In this document: positions 1 through 11,570 of the stretch, one piece after another
Layout: each line of letters starts with the position of its first letter
How positions within the stretch are numbered: the first letter of the stretch is position 1
Assembly: GCA_030685235.1 (NCBI GenBank)
Contig: MU839111.1
Span: 124,001-188,000 of the forward strand
Direction: 5' to 3'
DNA from: Copromyces sp. CBS 386.78
Lineage: Eukaryota > Ascomycota > Sordariomycetes > Sordariales > Sordariaceae
DNA: 64,000 nucleotides
The notes under the pieces: model-generated
The model's database searches: none
The model's input: the letters and a program-made list of their open reading frames with translations, nothing else
What the model was told of the DNA's origin: nothing
Position numbers and translations under genes: made by a program

Positions 1-80
1 GCCCCCCATAAAACGATAGAATCAAATAGCAGTGGAAAGAAAAAGAAAAAGGAAAAAAAAAGGAGGAAAAAAACAACCCT

Positions 81-831
81 CTACCTCGGTGGCCCATTCA
101 ACGGCAAAATCTCCACCACCGGATGATCCGCATACTCGGATCCCTTTCCAAGATACCTCCCCTTCTCATAACTACTATCCGTCTCCGGCCCACTGCAATG
201 ATTCCAGCTCGCCATGCACTGATTCACACAGACATAACCCAGCAAAACATCCTTGCTTTTCGCCGACACCTGCCCGCGGAACTGGCAGGTATACAGCTGC
301 TTCTCGGCCGCGTCGATCAGGTCCTGGTAAAAGGCGCCCTGGGGCGTCTTGGACCAGTTGATGCAGCACCGCTTGCCGACCTGCTCGAGGCAGACGGAGC
401 GGTGGTTGTTGTCCTCGGGTATCATCTCGGACTGCAGGGGGAAGACGCCCCGGACCAGGGTCTCGCAGACGGGCACGTCGGCGCCGTGTTTGCCGGAGCA
501 GATTACCGTGTTGGAGCCGCACCGTTTGTGGAGTTTGGGGCCGCGGCGGACCTCGGGATCTTTTTCGTCGGTGGTGGTGGTGGTGGTGGTGGTGTTGGTG
601 GAGGAGGTGTTGTCTGTGAACCTAGGTGTGAGAAATGGAGGTTAACAAAGGTACGGGACGGGGGGGCAAAGGCGAGGGGGATGAATAGACGTACCAAGAG
701 ACCAGACCAAACTGCGTTTCGATCTGCCCGGCGAGTATCAGATCGGGGTCATCTTCCTCGTAGAGGACGGCACCGGAGACGAACGAGGCGATGAGGGCCG
801 TGACCGTGATCAAAATCTTCAAGGAAACCAT
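81..831 (-). CDS. small secreted cysteine-rich protein, 2 exons
   Basis: Model: complement(join(81..621, 695..831)), 225 aa. Exon 1 begins at the ATG at 831 and ends at a GTACGT donor. The acceptor is CACCTAG just before 621, and the split Trp codon keeps the frame. The N-terminus (MVSLKILITVTALIASFVSG) is a clear signal peptide. After it come a short acidic stretch, a run of about eight Thr codons (GGT repeat on the plus strand), and a Lys-Arg pair directly before the first Cys, which looks like a Kex2 processing site. The rest has about nine Cys, including a Cys-Cys pair in a KRCCINW context, which suggests a disulphide-bonded extracellular domain. I do not recognise the family. Secretion is inferred from the leader and no enzymatic function is claimed. 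Long open frames on the opposite strand here are shadows. Confidence 0.75.
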
Positions 832-3800
832 TTGGAAAGTGCCTTAGGGGCCAAAAATTTCCGAGTTTGCTTAGTTATCGTATCAGGCTTGGTACTTGTG
901 GCAGTGTTGCCAAAAAAGATGAAAAGAGGAAAGAAATTCGAAGACGTGGATTTTCGTCGCAGTGTCTTGTATTTGTCCGGAGGGGGAAAAAAAAGTAGTG
1001 CTTGGAACTCACCTTTGGCCGACGGATAAATAAAATTAAGAAAAAGAGTGTGCAAGGAAAGAACACCGAGAAGGGCAGGAACGATTTGGTGATCTGGCAT
1101 CATCAAAACCAGGTATTAGTGCATAGGATTTTCGGGCTTCGGTCGTCTTTTGCATCTCCTTCGGCGTTGAACGCATGCAGGCGTGTGGGCGAGCATTTTC
1201 AAGAGTTCCAAGCCAGTCCGTCCGCTGCCGTAAGGCTACCTTACATGTCGATATGCATCATTCAGGAAGTTCACGTGCCGGTTGCTGCACTTTTACCTCC
1301 ATCACATCCCGACTGACGTCCATGTCTTGATCTTCAGCCAACGGGTGTTTCTTCTGGTCAGAAGGAAAAAGAGGGGTTGCGAGATCGTGTGGAGTTATAA
1401 GCGCGCTACCACAACAGCGGCATAGTAGTTGCAGTCTAACGATCTTGTAAGCGATGTAGTGCTGTGTTGTCATGTTGATGGGACAGTTGTAGGCGATACC
1501 ATCATTTGATCTGAAATGAGAGAACTCGAAGATTGATGTCGTTGGGTCGCTTTTGAGATATTGCCCAACACCCGTCGTGGTTGGCCTTCTACCAGAAACT
1601 TGGAACGAACGGTCCGAATGTGAACTTTCACGATGAAAGATGCACTGCTCGAAAGTCACTTACCATGATCTTCAAACGGTTTTCCTGAGATGGGAATACA
1701 CCCCTTGGGTCAAGCAGTTGCGTGGGCCCTTTAAGGGCACAGGAATCACTTGTCGCTTGATCCATTGTCAAAACAGCTCGCTTGTGGTCTATGAGAGAGG
1801 CGTGATGCCGGATGTCTGCTGTCGAACATAAAATGTCCTGAGTCCCATCTGATTAGTATGTGGACTTGGGTATTTGGGTGATACCACAAGAGATAAACAG
1901 ATGGATGTCTACCACCGGGAAAAGGAAAATAATTCGTACCTGTTATGACTGCTGACGTTTGCTGGACAGGGCGTTGAGGATAGTCGGGAATGCGAGTGGT
2001 TTTTGGGTTTGCTGCTTGAATATGAAGAAGATGAAGAGCAAAATAAAAGAAGAGAAGAGAAGATGGAGAACACATTCTTATGTACCCTTCGAGGGGAGCG
2101 GTCACAGGAGTCACGAGCCTGACATTTGACAGGCACCTCACCTTTTGCAAGAGAACTGAGAGATGCGTCCTTTCCGTGATCCTTATCTGCGACATCTGAG
2201 GAAAGGCTGTCCTTTATTGTCACTATGGACCTTGTCCTCCCTTTGCAGAGTTTTCCTGCTCTTTATGTCAGTTCTTCATGTCGGGGAAGTACCATGCACT
2301 TCGGCAAACCCCCCAAGAGCTCCCCCGTTTGATCAGGTAGGTTTCTTCGCTGCCAGCACTGACGTTGTTGCCATACGAAAACCCAATACAAAGATGGAGG
2401 AACGCCCGATCAGGAGGTGATCTGACAGGCCCCATGCGTTCCCGGGCACCACAACTCGTCGTAGACGTTATGTTGACAATTAGCCATGAGAGAATGTGAA
2501 TGCTTGCAAAAACTAGTGGGTAAAATGACTCGAATGGTCCATGGCTGAATGAATTGATTTATATCGAAGTCTTTCAGAACTCGCTGGCCCATGTCGATAC
2601 AACATCATCCTTTTCAGTCACCCGGTCTGTTTCCTCGATTCACGATTTCCTGTGCTCGGTTCTCGAAGGTTTGTTTGTGTTAAAGTTTTCACTCAACGTT
2701 CATTTCCGTGCGAAGTAAGCATAATCTAATAAGCCAAGTGCTCTCGCGATTCTTTCCCTGCTGCGATGGGCCATCGGGAGTGGCAGCGGCGTGGCTCTGA
2801 TGTTGTTTGCAGTTGGGACCTTGGCGTGGGACACGGCTGTCGATGAACCATGGAGGAGATGGTCTGCAGGAGGACGGGAGGTGATGGTGATGGTTTCCGA
2901 TGACAGAAGTAGGAAGCTGTGACGGTTGAAGTTAGGGGGGATGTTGTTGGGTTCCTCGTCATAGAAGGAACGTTAACAGAACTTTCGAGTGCTGGGTAAC
3001 ACCGCGGCACACAGACAGACTATCGTGGAACAGAAACTTCAATCATGCCCCGATTCCAAGGGAAAATCGAGGGTAAGGGTTAAAGGCGGTGGCAAACCGA
3101 CCCAGTGACATGTGGATCTCTCCGCATTCTGGTACAATATAATACTGGTTTGTTTGTTAGCTTGGTACGCCTGGTCTACTGGATGAGATCTCTCTTATAG
3201 ACACAAATAGCTCTGTACGGTTCAAAAGGGCTCTAATGAAAATCAATATCGCATATCAAACTCCCAAAACAGTATATGCAAGGTAAGATACGCCTCGATC
3301 ATTGAACGAAACGAATCATCAAGATGTCAAAACGCCTAAGGAAGTTGACTTGAGGTCTCGAGCTAACAAACAAACCAGTATTAGATTGTACGCAGACCCA
3401 CCTTCTACCAGGCACGGCAAGGTCCACTCACCGTTATTAGCGGGAATTTAGCCCTGCATCCGCGCCCTGACTTGGTGGACCGGATCAGTGGTTGTAGTCA
3501 CCTGAACACCAAGTCTCCGTCATCGTTGCAAGTCGCTGGTGTTATCGATTGGAGAGCGCTCATCAGTCTCCATCGTCGACTCTTCATCCGAGTCCCCGGC
3601 CGTCTCTCTTCTCCGCCTCTTCCATCGTTTCTTCCCTTGAGCCGGTGAGACGGGTATTTGTCAGGACATCTGTAGACTTGGGTCCGAGCCTGTGACAATG
3701 CAACCGCAGCATTGTGACTAAACACACCAACAACCGCGGCCTCCCCAAAAACAGGCCCTCCCTTGTTCACCATCTCTACCTCTTTCGATTCATCAATCCA

Positions 3801-3862
3801 TCCATCCTTCTCGATCCCTCTTTCACAACTTCACAAACATTCACACCATCGAAACCGCCGAA
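832..3862. other. intergenic, 3.0 kb
   Basis: It separates the divergently transcribed secreted-protein and Mch1-type genes, so both promoters should lie here. Short open frames occur on both strands, but none has family features, plausible splice partners or a convincing start. The last 150 bases before the transporter are pyrimidine-rich, as expected for a fungal 5' leader. No RNA gene was seen. Confidence 0.6.
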
Positions 3863-5662
3863 ATGGCATCACCAACCTCGGTCCCCCGGCCGGACCAAAT
3901 ATCTCCCTCGACTCCTCTCCTCCAATCCGACTCGGCCTCAACCATCGGCCCGGCCTCCTCACGCGCCTCTTCCATCCGATCGCTCTCCCCGTCCCGACGC
4001 CGTCACCATAATGGCCGTACCTCCCGAGCCGCCGTGGCATCCGCCCGTAACCTTTCCTTCGCCTCGGCCCTGCTCTCCTCCCTCTGCGCCGGCTCCATAA
4101 CCATCTTCAGCATGTACGGCCATATCTTCCAGGAGCGTCTACACTACACCCAGTTCGAGGTCAACGGACTGTCGAGCGCCGCTTCCATCGCCACATACAT
4201 GCCGGTGCCCCTGCTGGGGTACATGTGTGATCGCGTGGGACCGGCACCGCTGTCGTTTGTCTCGGCGCTGTTCTTTGCGGCTGGATATGGGCTGGCTGCG
4301 GGGGTCTATCAGCGGGAGGCGGAGGCCCCAGCGTTGGCTGATGGCGAGGATACAAACGGATTGGCATATTGGGCTATGATTGCTGCCTTTGTTTTCATCG
4401 GCGTGGGAACATGCTCCATGTATATGAGCGCTGTGGCGACGTGCGCAAAGAACTTTGGAAGGGGCAAACATCGTGGGTTAGCGCTTGCAGTACCTATCGC
4501 GGCGTTCGGACTGAGTGGGATGTGGCAGAGTCAGCTGGGAAGCCGTGTATTCTACGAGAGGTTCGCTGATGGGACAAAGGGCGACTTGGACGTGTTCCAC
4601 TTCTTCGTCTTCCTTGGTATCCTGCTATTCGTAGTCGGCTGCCTGGGCACGTTCGGTCTGAAGATCGTTGACGAGGAGGATCTCATTGATGAAGCTGTTG
4701 AGGAACTGGAGCGCAGCGGCTACCTAGACGGAAGCACATTCCTTCAGGGCAGCAGGACTGCGGACAGACCCGGCTACGGCGCCATCGAGCAATCGCCCCT
4801 TGACATGGAAAGCGCCGGCATTCTCGACCCTCACAAGGCCGACGACACCGACTCGGAAGAAGACGACGAAAATGCCCGCATCAAGAAAACATGGGTCCTC
4901 AACGCCGAAACCCGCCGTTTTCTGACCGACCACACAATGTGGTGCTTCGCCCTCGGTTTCTTCCTCATGATCGGCCCCGGCGAGGCCTTCATCAACAATC
5001 TCGGCACCGTCATCAAGACGCTCTACCCGCCTCATCTCAAATTTGTCGGCGAGCCCACGTCCGCGGCCAACCAGGTGTCCATCGTCGGCATCACCAGCAC
5101 CCTCGTCCGCCTCCTTACCGGCTCTCTGACCGACCTCCTCGCTCCCAGCCCGCAGGCCCGTCACGTCCAGATCACGTCCTCCGGCACCCTCGAGCGCAAG
5201 CGCTTCTCCCTTTCCCGCGTGTCCTTCCTGCTCTTCTTTGCCGTCACCCTCTCCGTCGGCTTGGCCGCCCTTGCTTCAGGTTGGATCCAAAACCACGGCG
5301 AGCGGTTCTGGGTCGCCTCGGGTCTGGTTGGTGCCGGCTACGGCGCCGTGTTCTCTCTCACGCCTATCATCATTACTGTGATCTGGGGCGTCGAGAACTT
5401 TGCGACCAACTGGGGCATCGTGGCTATGTTCCCTGCTCTTGGCGCGACGTTTTGGGGCCTGGTGTACTCGGCTGTTTACCAGTCGGGAGTGGAGAAGGCT
5501 GCTTTGAAGCAAGGAGGGGAGGAAGATCAGTTTTGCTATGGGAGTGAGTGCTATGCGTCCGCGTTCTGGGCGATGACCGTCAGTGTTTGGGTTGCGTGTG
5601 GGTTGGTATTGTGGGCCTGGAAGGGAAAAAACGGGTGGGCGCAGAGGGGGATTGTGGTTTAA
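3863..5662 (+). CDS. mch1: Mch1-type major facilitator transporter
   Basis: Single-exon, 599 aa. The ATG has a good context (CCGAAATGG) and follows a pyrimidine-rich leader. The product is a polytopic membrane protein of the Mch1 branch of the major facilitator superfamily. Yeast Mch1 is monocarboxylate-transporter-like and vacuolar, and its substrate is not established. About 58 Ser/Pro/Arg-rich cytosolic residues come first. Helix 1 contains LCAGSITIFSMYGHIFQERL, a pattern typical of nodulin-like/Mch1 proteins. A DRVG loop motif follows helix 2-3 at about residue 122. An acidic cytosolic loop (DSEEDDE) lies between helices 6 and 7 at about residues 325-335. Roughly 12 membrane segments are visible, the usual number. 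Membrane placement and transport role come from the family; the substrate is unknown. Confidence 0.9.
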   Translation: MASPTSVPRPDQISPSTPLLQSDSASTIGPASSRASSIRSLSPSRRRHHNGRTSRAAVASARNLSFASALLSSLCAGSITIFSMYGHIFQERLHYTQFEVNGLSSAASIATYMPVPLLGYMCDRVGPAPLSFVSALFFAAGYGLAAGVYQREAEAPALADGEDTNGLAYWAMIAAFVFIGVGTCSMYMSAVATCAKNFGRGKHRGLALAVPIAAFGLSGMWQSQLGSRVFYERFADGTKGDLDVFHFFVFLGILLFVVGCLGTFGLKIVDEEDLIDEAVEELERSGYLDGSTFLQGSRTADRPGYGAIEQSPLDMESAGILDPHKADDTDSEEDDENARIKKTWVLNAETRRFLTDHTMWCFALGFFLMIGPGEAFINNLGTVIKTLYPPHLKFVGEPTSAANQVSIVGITSTLVRLLTGSLTDLLAPSPQARHVQITSSGTLERKRFSLSRVSFLLFFAVTLSVGLAALASGWIQNHGERFWVASGLVGAGYGAVFSLTPIIITVIWGVENFATNWGIVAMFPALGATFWGLVYSAVYQSGVEKAALKQGGEEDQFCYGSECYASAFWAMTVSVWVACGLVLWAWKGKNGWAQRGIVV

Positions 5663-5972
5663 GTTGCTCAGGATCTTGAGGGTATTTGGGGAATCGGAGA
5701 TAGGGAGCATATACGGGCATCATCTGGCATTTTACCTATGGGTTCTGGAGTTTGGCATGGGATCTTGGGAATCGGGCTTCATACATACGGGACATGACGT
5801 CCAACGGCTAGCCTTTTTTTTCCTGTTCACCAATTTGGGTATTCTCATTTGTAACATACCGGGCTTTACTTGTCCATACAAGACAATTTAACAACTATCC
5901 GATGTTGATATCACCGTTAAAACAGCAACTTGCGACCCACCATTCAACAAAAATCGGACCTTATCCGTTCAA
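5663..5972. other. intergenic between mch1 and tRNA-Glu
   Basis: 310 bases holding the mch1 3' untranslated region and the tRNA 5' flank. No gene or strong motif was seen. Confidence 0.5.
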
Positions 5973-6065
5973 TCGGGTATGGTGTAGCGGTAACATCGTT
6001 GACTCTCACTTCTTCAGGAGTGACTGCTCTCTCAACAGCCCCGGGTTCGACTCCCGGTATCCGAG
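5973..6065 (+). tRNA. tRNA-Glu(CTC) with a 22-nt intron
   Basis: A complete cloverleaf can be folded. The acceptor stem pairs TCGGGTA with TATCCGA. The D arm is GTGT/ACAT around AGCGGTA. The anticodon stem is GTTGA/TCAAC, and the T arm is CCGGG-TTCGACT-CCCGG. The loop opens CT-CTC-A, giving anticodon CTC at 6005-6007. A 22-nt intron (6009-6030) sits one base 3' of the anticodon, the canonical eukaryotic position. The intron contains AGTGA, which can pair with the anticodon loop's TCACT, as splicing substrates require. The discriminator base is G at 6065. Confidence 0.92.
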
Positions 6066-6080
6066 TCTCCAACACAATTC

Positions 6081-6087
6081 TTTTTTT
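6081..6087 (+). terminator. RNA polymerase III T-tract
   Basis: T7 run 16 bases past the tRNA-Glu 3' end, the expected Pol III stop signal. Confidence 0.75.
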
Positions 6088-6439
6088 CGTCATTCCCTTT
6101 TCTTCTTTCTTTCCTTTTTTTCTTTTTTACCTCCACTGCCTCCATTTTGCTGACAAAACCCTCAAACCTTGACCTTGAACCTCAAAAAGGGTCTAGCCGC
6201 GGCAGACTTAACCCCACAGTGTATCCGCAACCACGTGCACACTGTCCCTTAGTCCAGACGGCGGAACTGAATCTTGCAACCGTGCGTTGCAACGAGCGCG
6301 GCAATTGACCAATTGGACATCGACTTTCCCCGTTTTATTTTGCCTTTCTCACTCAACCATCTCACGAGTCTGGCTTCTTTCTCTCATTCTCGCAACCATT
6401 TACAAAAGTCTTCGGTCTCACCGAACTGAAGATTTCAGA
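6088..6439. other. intergenic / ppm2 5' leader
   Basis: Pyrimidine-rich just after the tRNA terminator. The final 120 bases are probably the ppm2 5' untranslated region. No in-frame ATG precedes 6440. Confidence 0.5.
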
Positions 6440-9400
6440 ATGGATGGAAACTGTGAGGTCACTCCAGCTGCAGCTCAGCAACTGGAAGCTGAGGCAACAG
6501 CTAAGCCAACATACAGCAAAAAGCAAAAGAAGCCAAAGGCAGCAGCAGCAGACGGAACAAGCACTCACACTCCTCATCATGAGCACGCCAAAGATCCCAG
6601 AAAAGCTCAGGATGATCAGGTTATGGGTGTACGTTTCTTCTTCTCTTTCTCGCCTCTCCAACTCCAGTCCCCAAACCCACCCCACTCTTTGAAGACTAGT
6701 CCTTGCATCCCGAAGTTGACATCCCCCCCCTAAAAAAAAAACAGACAAACAACTCCTCAATAGTCTCCAAACGCTCCGTCGAAAAACTCTACTACCCCAA
6801 CGAACCTCACTTCTTCCGCTTCTTCGTCAAGAAATTCCAGCGGCGTGCTCCGTTGATCAACAGGGGTTATCACTTTCGGTTGCACGTCATCGACGTTCTC
6901 GTTCGCAATTTCTTGCAAGACAAAAGGCCGGGGGAAGAGGCGGAGGGAAAGAAGAAAGTGGTGGTTAATTTGGGTTGTGGAAGTGATGTGCTGCCTTGGC
7001 AGTGTTTGACGAGGTATCCGAATGCGTGCAGGTCTGGGGAGAAGGATGGGGCGAAGTTTGTGGATGTGGATTTCCCGGATCTGATCGAGAGGAAGAAGAG
7101 GACGGTTTTGGAGACGCCGGAACTTTTGGGTATGTTGACGGGGGTTGAGGTGCCGGTGTTTGCTCCTCCTGTGCCTGTGCCTGCTATGGGTGCTCCTACG
7201 GGTGCTGCTACTCCTGCGACTGCGGGTGCGGATGCGGGTGCTGCTACGACTACCACTACGGAGAGCAAAACGGCCGAGGCGACATCAGCAACACCATCAC
7301 CAGCCCAACCTACCACCAAACCCAAGAAAACCCCCAACAAACCAAAGGACAAATCCAAAGCCACCCGCGCTCCCGCGCCCACCACCGCTCCCACCGGCAT
7401 CGTCCTCACCAGCGACCAATACGTCCAAATAGGCTGCGACCTTCGCGACCTCGCCACGCTGGAAGCCTCCCTCAAAAGAGCCGTCGGCGGCGACCTCTCC
7501 GCTTGCACCTTCCTTTTCGTCGCCGAAGTCTCCATCACCTACATGGAGACCCCCGGCGCCGACGCCGTCATCCAATGGGCTTCGACTCTCGGCGACTCTG
7601 AATTCGTTCTTCTCGAGCAGCTTTTACCCTCGGGGCCGACGCACCCGTTTGCGTCCACTATGCTCTCGCATTTCCATAAACTCAACACGCCCATCAAGAG
7701 CGTGGACGTGTACCCCACCGTGGCCTCGCAGGTGGAACGATTCCGCTCTCGCGGTTGGGGTGGGAACGGCGGAGATGCCGGAGATGGAGATGTGCGCGTC
7801 TGGACGCTGTGGGAGGCGTGGGCGGACGCGGAGGATACGTTTGTCAATGCGGCCGACAGGAAAAGGCTGGAGGAAGTGGAGCCGTTTGATGAGTGGGAGG
7901 AGTTTGCGCTTTTTGCGAGCCATTATTGTGTGGTGAGGGCTAGGACGGTGGCTAGAAAAGGAGAGGGAGAGGAACAGACTAAGAAGAAAGAGAGGGGAAT
8001 CCCGAACGGAAGGGAGTTGGGCGTGCCGGTCGAGAAGGTCAAGGTCAGGTGGGATGATGTCCCGGGCCAGAGGGGTCAGAGGAGGTTTGCGGCTGGGGCG
8101 GTGTTGTCTTCTCCTTCTTCGAGTCCCGAGAAGAAAGAAGAGGTAAAGCTGCTGAATGTGATGGGCTTGGGGACGAAGAGTCGACTGCAGAATTGCGATG
8201 TTTACGGGCGGAAGAACGTCAATGTTGACGGCACCGAGGAAGAAAAGACGGCGGTGCCGTTCACTTTCCGTGAAGGCGGCCCTTCAACGAGAATGTGTCA
8301 CTCGCTGACGGATCTCGGCAACTCTCAGCTTCTTGTTGGAGGACGGGCGTCACCATCCACGCCCCTCAAGGATTGCTGGCTGCTGGAGAAGAGTAACGGC
8401 AACGAGGGCGAATGGGCGTGGAAACGCACCCACGACCTCCCGATCCCCCTTTACAGGCATTGTGTCGCGAGACTGGGCAAGACAGATATGGCTATGCTCG
8501 CCGGTGGAAGGGGAGTCGCCGATATCTTCCCTGACTGGCTTGTCTATGAGCCCAAGCTCGGCTGGATCAGATGCGAGATCGCCGGGGATGTCAAGCCGAT
8601 TTCTGTGTATGGCGCTACGCTCGCTTGTCTCCGGCAGGAGCAAGACTCCTTCTCGGGTGTCTTTGCTGGCGGTTTGAGCGATGATGGCCTCATTGCCGAT
8701 CAGCTTCTTGCATGGAACCTGGACGTAACCGACAGCAGCAAGCCTGTCGTCAAGTTTGGTCTGCTTCAGGTGAAGTATGGTGCTGGTGGCCTTGAAGAGG
8801 CGATCTCGCGTCAACTTCTCACGAGGTTCGGCGCATCTTGTTTGCCCCGGGGTCAGACGGACTTCTTGGTTCTTGGTGGTGTTATCAAGGACCACCTTCT
8901 GGATCTGGAAGACGAGATCTTGCTGTGCTCGTTGAACGGTACCGAACTCACAATCACGCAACGGCTGGTTCCCGAGGCCGCAAATGATGAGACAGCATCC
9001 CACCCAGGCCCTTTGCTGTTGGTTGGAACTTGTCCTGTTGTCACGCCGGACGATCGCTGCTTGGTGATTATGGGCGGCGGAGCAACATGCTTCTCAATGG
9101 GCACCTTCTGGAATAAGGGTATCTCGAGTTTGGAACTACCTCTACGGGCTGCAAGGGAGAATGGAAGTGCACCCACCACAGCACCTGGGTGGGCGCATGA
9201 GAAGACAGTCGACATCGTCCCCGGTGAGCCAAGGAGTCTTCCTCTCCGAAGTCAGGCATCCGACAGTGTTGATGGCGACGTCAATGGCAGCGTAAGCGTA
9301 CGCACTCAACCGATTCCCCGGGTGAAGTTGGAAAATGCTGAAGACTTTGCCAGGATCGTACGTGAGGGTCGTCCGGTGGTTCTGGAGGGCCTAAACCTGG

Positions 9401-10369
9401 GCGACTGTGTGTCAAAGTGGGGGGACGGTGACTACGTAGCAGAGAAGGTTGGAACAGACCGAAAGGTAAGTTGAGCTAGGGAAAGCAAACGATGGCAAAA
9501 ATACCTTGGCTATGTCCCAAAACTAACGGACAGTCCTTACCTAGGTCGTGATCCATGACTCCACGACACCTGCAATGGATTTCACCACGAAGAACTTCCG
9601 CTACGTGACGACCGAATTTGGCGATTTCATGAAACGCGTTGAGAAAGGGGACCGTCTTTATCTGAGGGCGCTGTCACTCGACAACCCCACGGAGAAGCCT
9701 GCTGTTCTGAGTGACGACTTTCCCTTGCTGGCCACTGATTTCGTGTTGCCGCCTGAGCTGGCCCTGGTAGACGAGAGGCTCTTCAGCTCGGTGCTACGAG
9801 TATCTGGGCCCGTCAACATGTGGTTGCATTACGATGTACGTCCTCCCCCATCCTTTTATCGCGTATTAGTATGCATTCTGACGACTGACTAGGTCATGGC
9901 CAACGTGTACTGCCAAATCGGCGGCTCCAAGCGCATGATTCTTTTCCCGCCGTCCGATGTCGAGCATCTCAGCTTTGCTCCTGGGGCATCGAGTTCGAGT
10001 ATCGACGTTTTTTCCACTCTCTTCGGGGAGTCGACTGACTCGAGATACTTGGCTCAAGTGACACATGCTCACGAAGCTGTCGTGGCTCCAGGAGACGTCC
10101 TGTTCTTGCCCCCGCTCTGGCTGCACACGGCAACCCCTACTTCGGATAGCAGCGTTGCGGTAAACGTCTTCTTTCGCGATCTCGACGGCGGTTGCTATGC
10201 AGCTGGGAAGGATGTGTATGGAAACAGGGACTTGGCGGCATACGAAAAAGGCAGACTGGATTTGGCCCGTATCGCAAACAGCTTTCAGAAGCTGCCGGCT
10301 GAGGCGAGGGAGTTTTATCTGTTGAGACTCGCAGACGAGCTCCGAAGGAAGGCAAAGGGAGCCCAGTAA
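6440..10369 (+). CDS. ppm2: tRNA wybutosine-synthesising protein 4 (LCMT methyltransferase, Kelch, JmjC)
   Basis: Model: join(6440..6628, 6745..9465, 9545..9835, 9893..10369), 1225 aa. All introns are phase 0 with donors GTACGT, GTAAGT and GTACGT. Tyw4/Ppm2 carries out the last steps of wybutosine formation at position 37 of tRNA-Phe: methylation of the side-chain carboxylate and methoxycarbonylation. The N-terminal leucine-carboxyl-methyltransferase fold has the SAM loop NLGCGSDVLPW at about 135-147 and VAEVSITYME further on. It is interrupted by an Ala/Thr/Pro/Lys-rich insert at about residues 190-245. A Kelch-type propeller follows at about 520-850 (CHSLTDLGNSQLLVGG, YRHCVARLG). The C-terminal JmjC domain shows the iron-binding H-x-D as H1065-Y-D1067 and a later His in LPPLWLHTA. 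Domain order and length match the fungal family. The protein is usually cytosolic. Confidence 0.93.
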
Positions 10370-11570
10370 CGGAAAGGTCGTCAGTTGTCTTTGGCAGTGT
10401 ACAATCTAATGCTGGTGTCGCAATACGTCAGTGGTATAATACAGCCTTGTCCAACGTTCCAACAGCCAGCCTTTGTACTATGTGCACTACTCCAGGCTGC
10501 CCTGACAATCAAGGCTGTCCGGTTCGTGGATCTTTATTCCGTGTAGCCAATCCTGCGACGGCAAATCAGCCGGACAAGCAACGAAGGCACATGCGGAAAG
10601 GGACAACGCTGACAGGCTGACCCCTTCAGCAGTGCAGCAGCGGGAGGACGGCGTGGAGGGTCATCGTTCGCGCCAAGCAGTGGAGGGGATGGGTGTGTTG
10701 TGTTGTGTTGTGTTTTGTCCGGGTCAAGATGCGATGTCGTGTTGACGGGAGGCCTTGAGGGTATCTGTCAACATTGGCGGACGACAAGGCTCAGAAACAA
10801 TGAATTGGTCTCGTCGCAAAATTCCTTTCTAGCTGAGGTTGTGACTGCCAGTTGTCCAGTTGGGCAACGTCTTAATAATTGTAATGCGCTTGCCGAGTGC
10901 CGACAAGGTTCCCTGCATCGGCTGCATAAATTGCCGTGTCTGTCATGTCACAAAAACCTCGCGATAAGCAACAATCAGCGCAATCGCACGCGATAACTTG
11001 TACACATGAGGTTCTTGCTGTTGTCATCCTCTATCATTGATCCCTTTCTTTTTCCAATCGTCTAGTACTCGCGGCAGTGGACAGCCGGTTCACCGCAACT
11101 GGACGGCGTACCCGGTCGTGGACGGCATGTTCATGGATTGTGCCTTGTTGTCCTTAACTCCGAAGTCGCGCTAGTGTAAAATCGTGTGCGCGGTGACATC
11201 TCGCGGGGTCTCTCTCAAACACTTTTGGCCCTGTTGCCCTGGATGGCGGGCGCTATGGAGCCCCTGAAAGGCCCCGGCATGGGATAGAGGAGTACAAGCG
11301 CCGCTGCGGATTGGTACTTGGCTAGTACCTGACCCGGGAATTACCGGACCATTTTTTTTTCTGCTTGGCGTTTCTGATCGTTTTTCCGCAGCGCCGGCCT
11401 TTCCACCCTCCCGTGCCTCCGTATCCACCTCCACTCTCCAAAAAGGCTCAATCGCCAACCTCCGTCGCGAACGACTTTCCCGCCCCGATTGCTCTTTTTG
11501 CCCTCTTTCCTCCCCGTAAACCCATCTCCACTCCAGTCTTTGTTTGTCGTCCAGACCCAGATTATCCAAA
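10370..11570. other. intergenic between ppm2 and mir1
   Basis: 1.2 kb. It contains a short TGTGT pentanucleotide repeat at about 10692-10713. A pyrimidine-rich leader precedes the mir1 ATG from about 11390. No credible coding frame or RNA was seen. Confidence 0.55.

Noticed and set aside
123..794. 223-codon plus-strand open frame
   Set aside because: It lies antisense to the secreted Cys-rich gene and its Gly/Val runs are the complement of the poly-Thr codons. It is a shadow.
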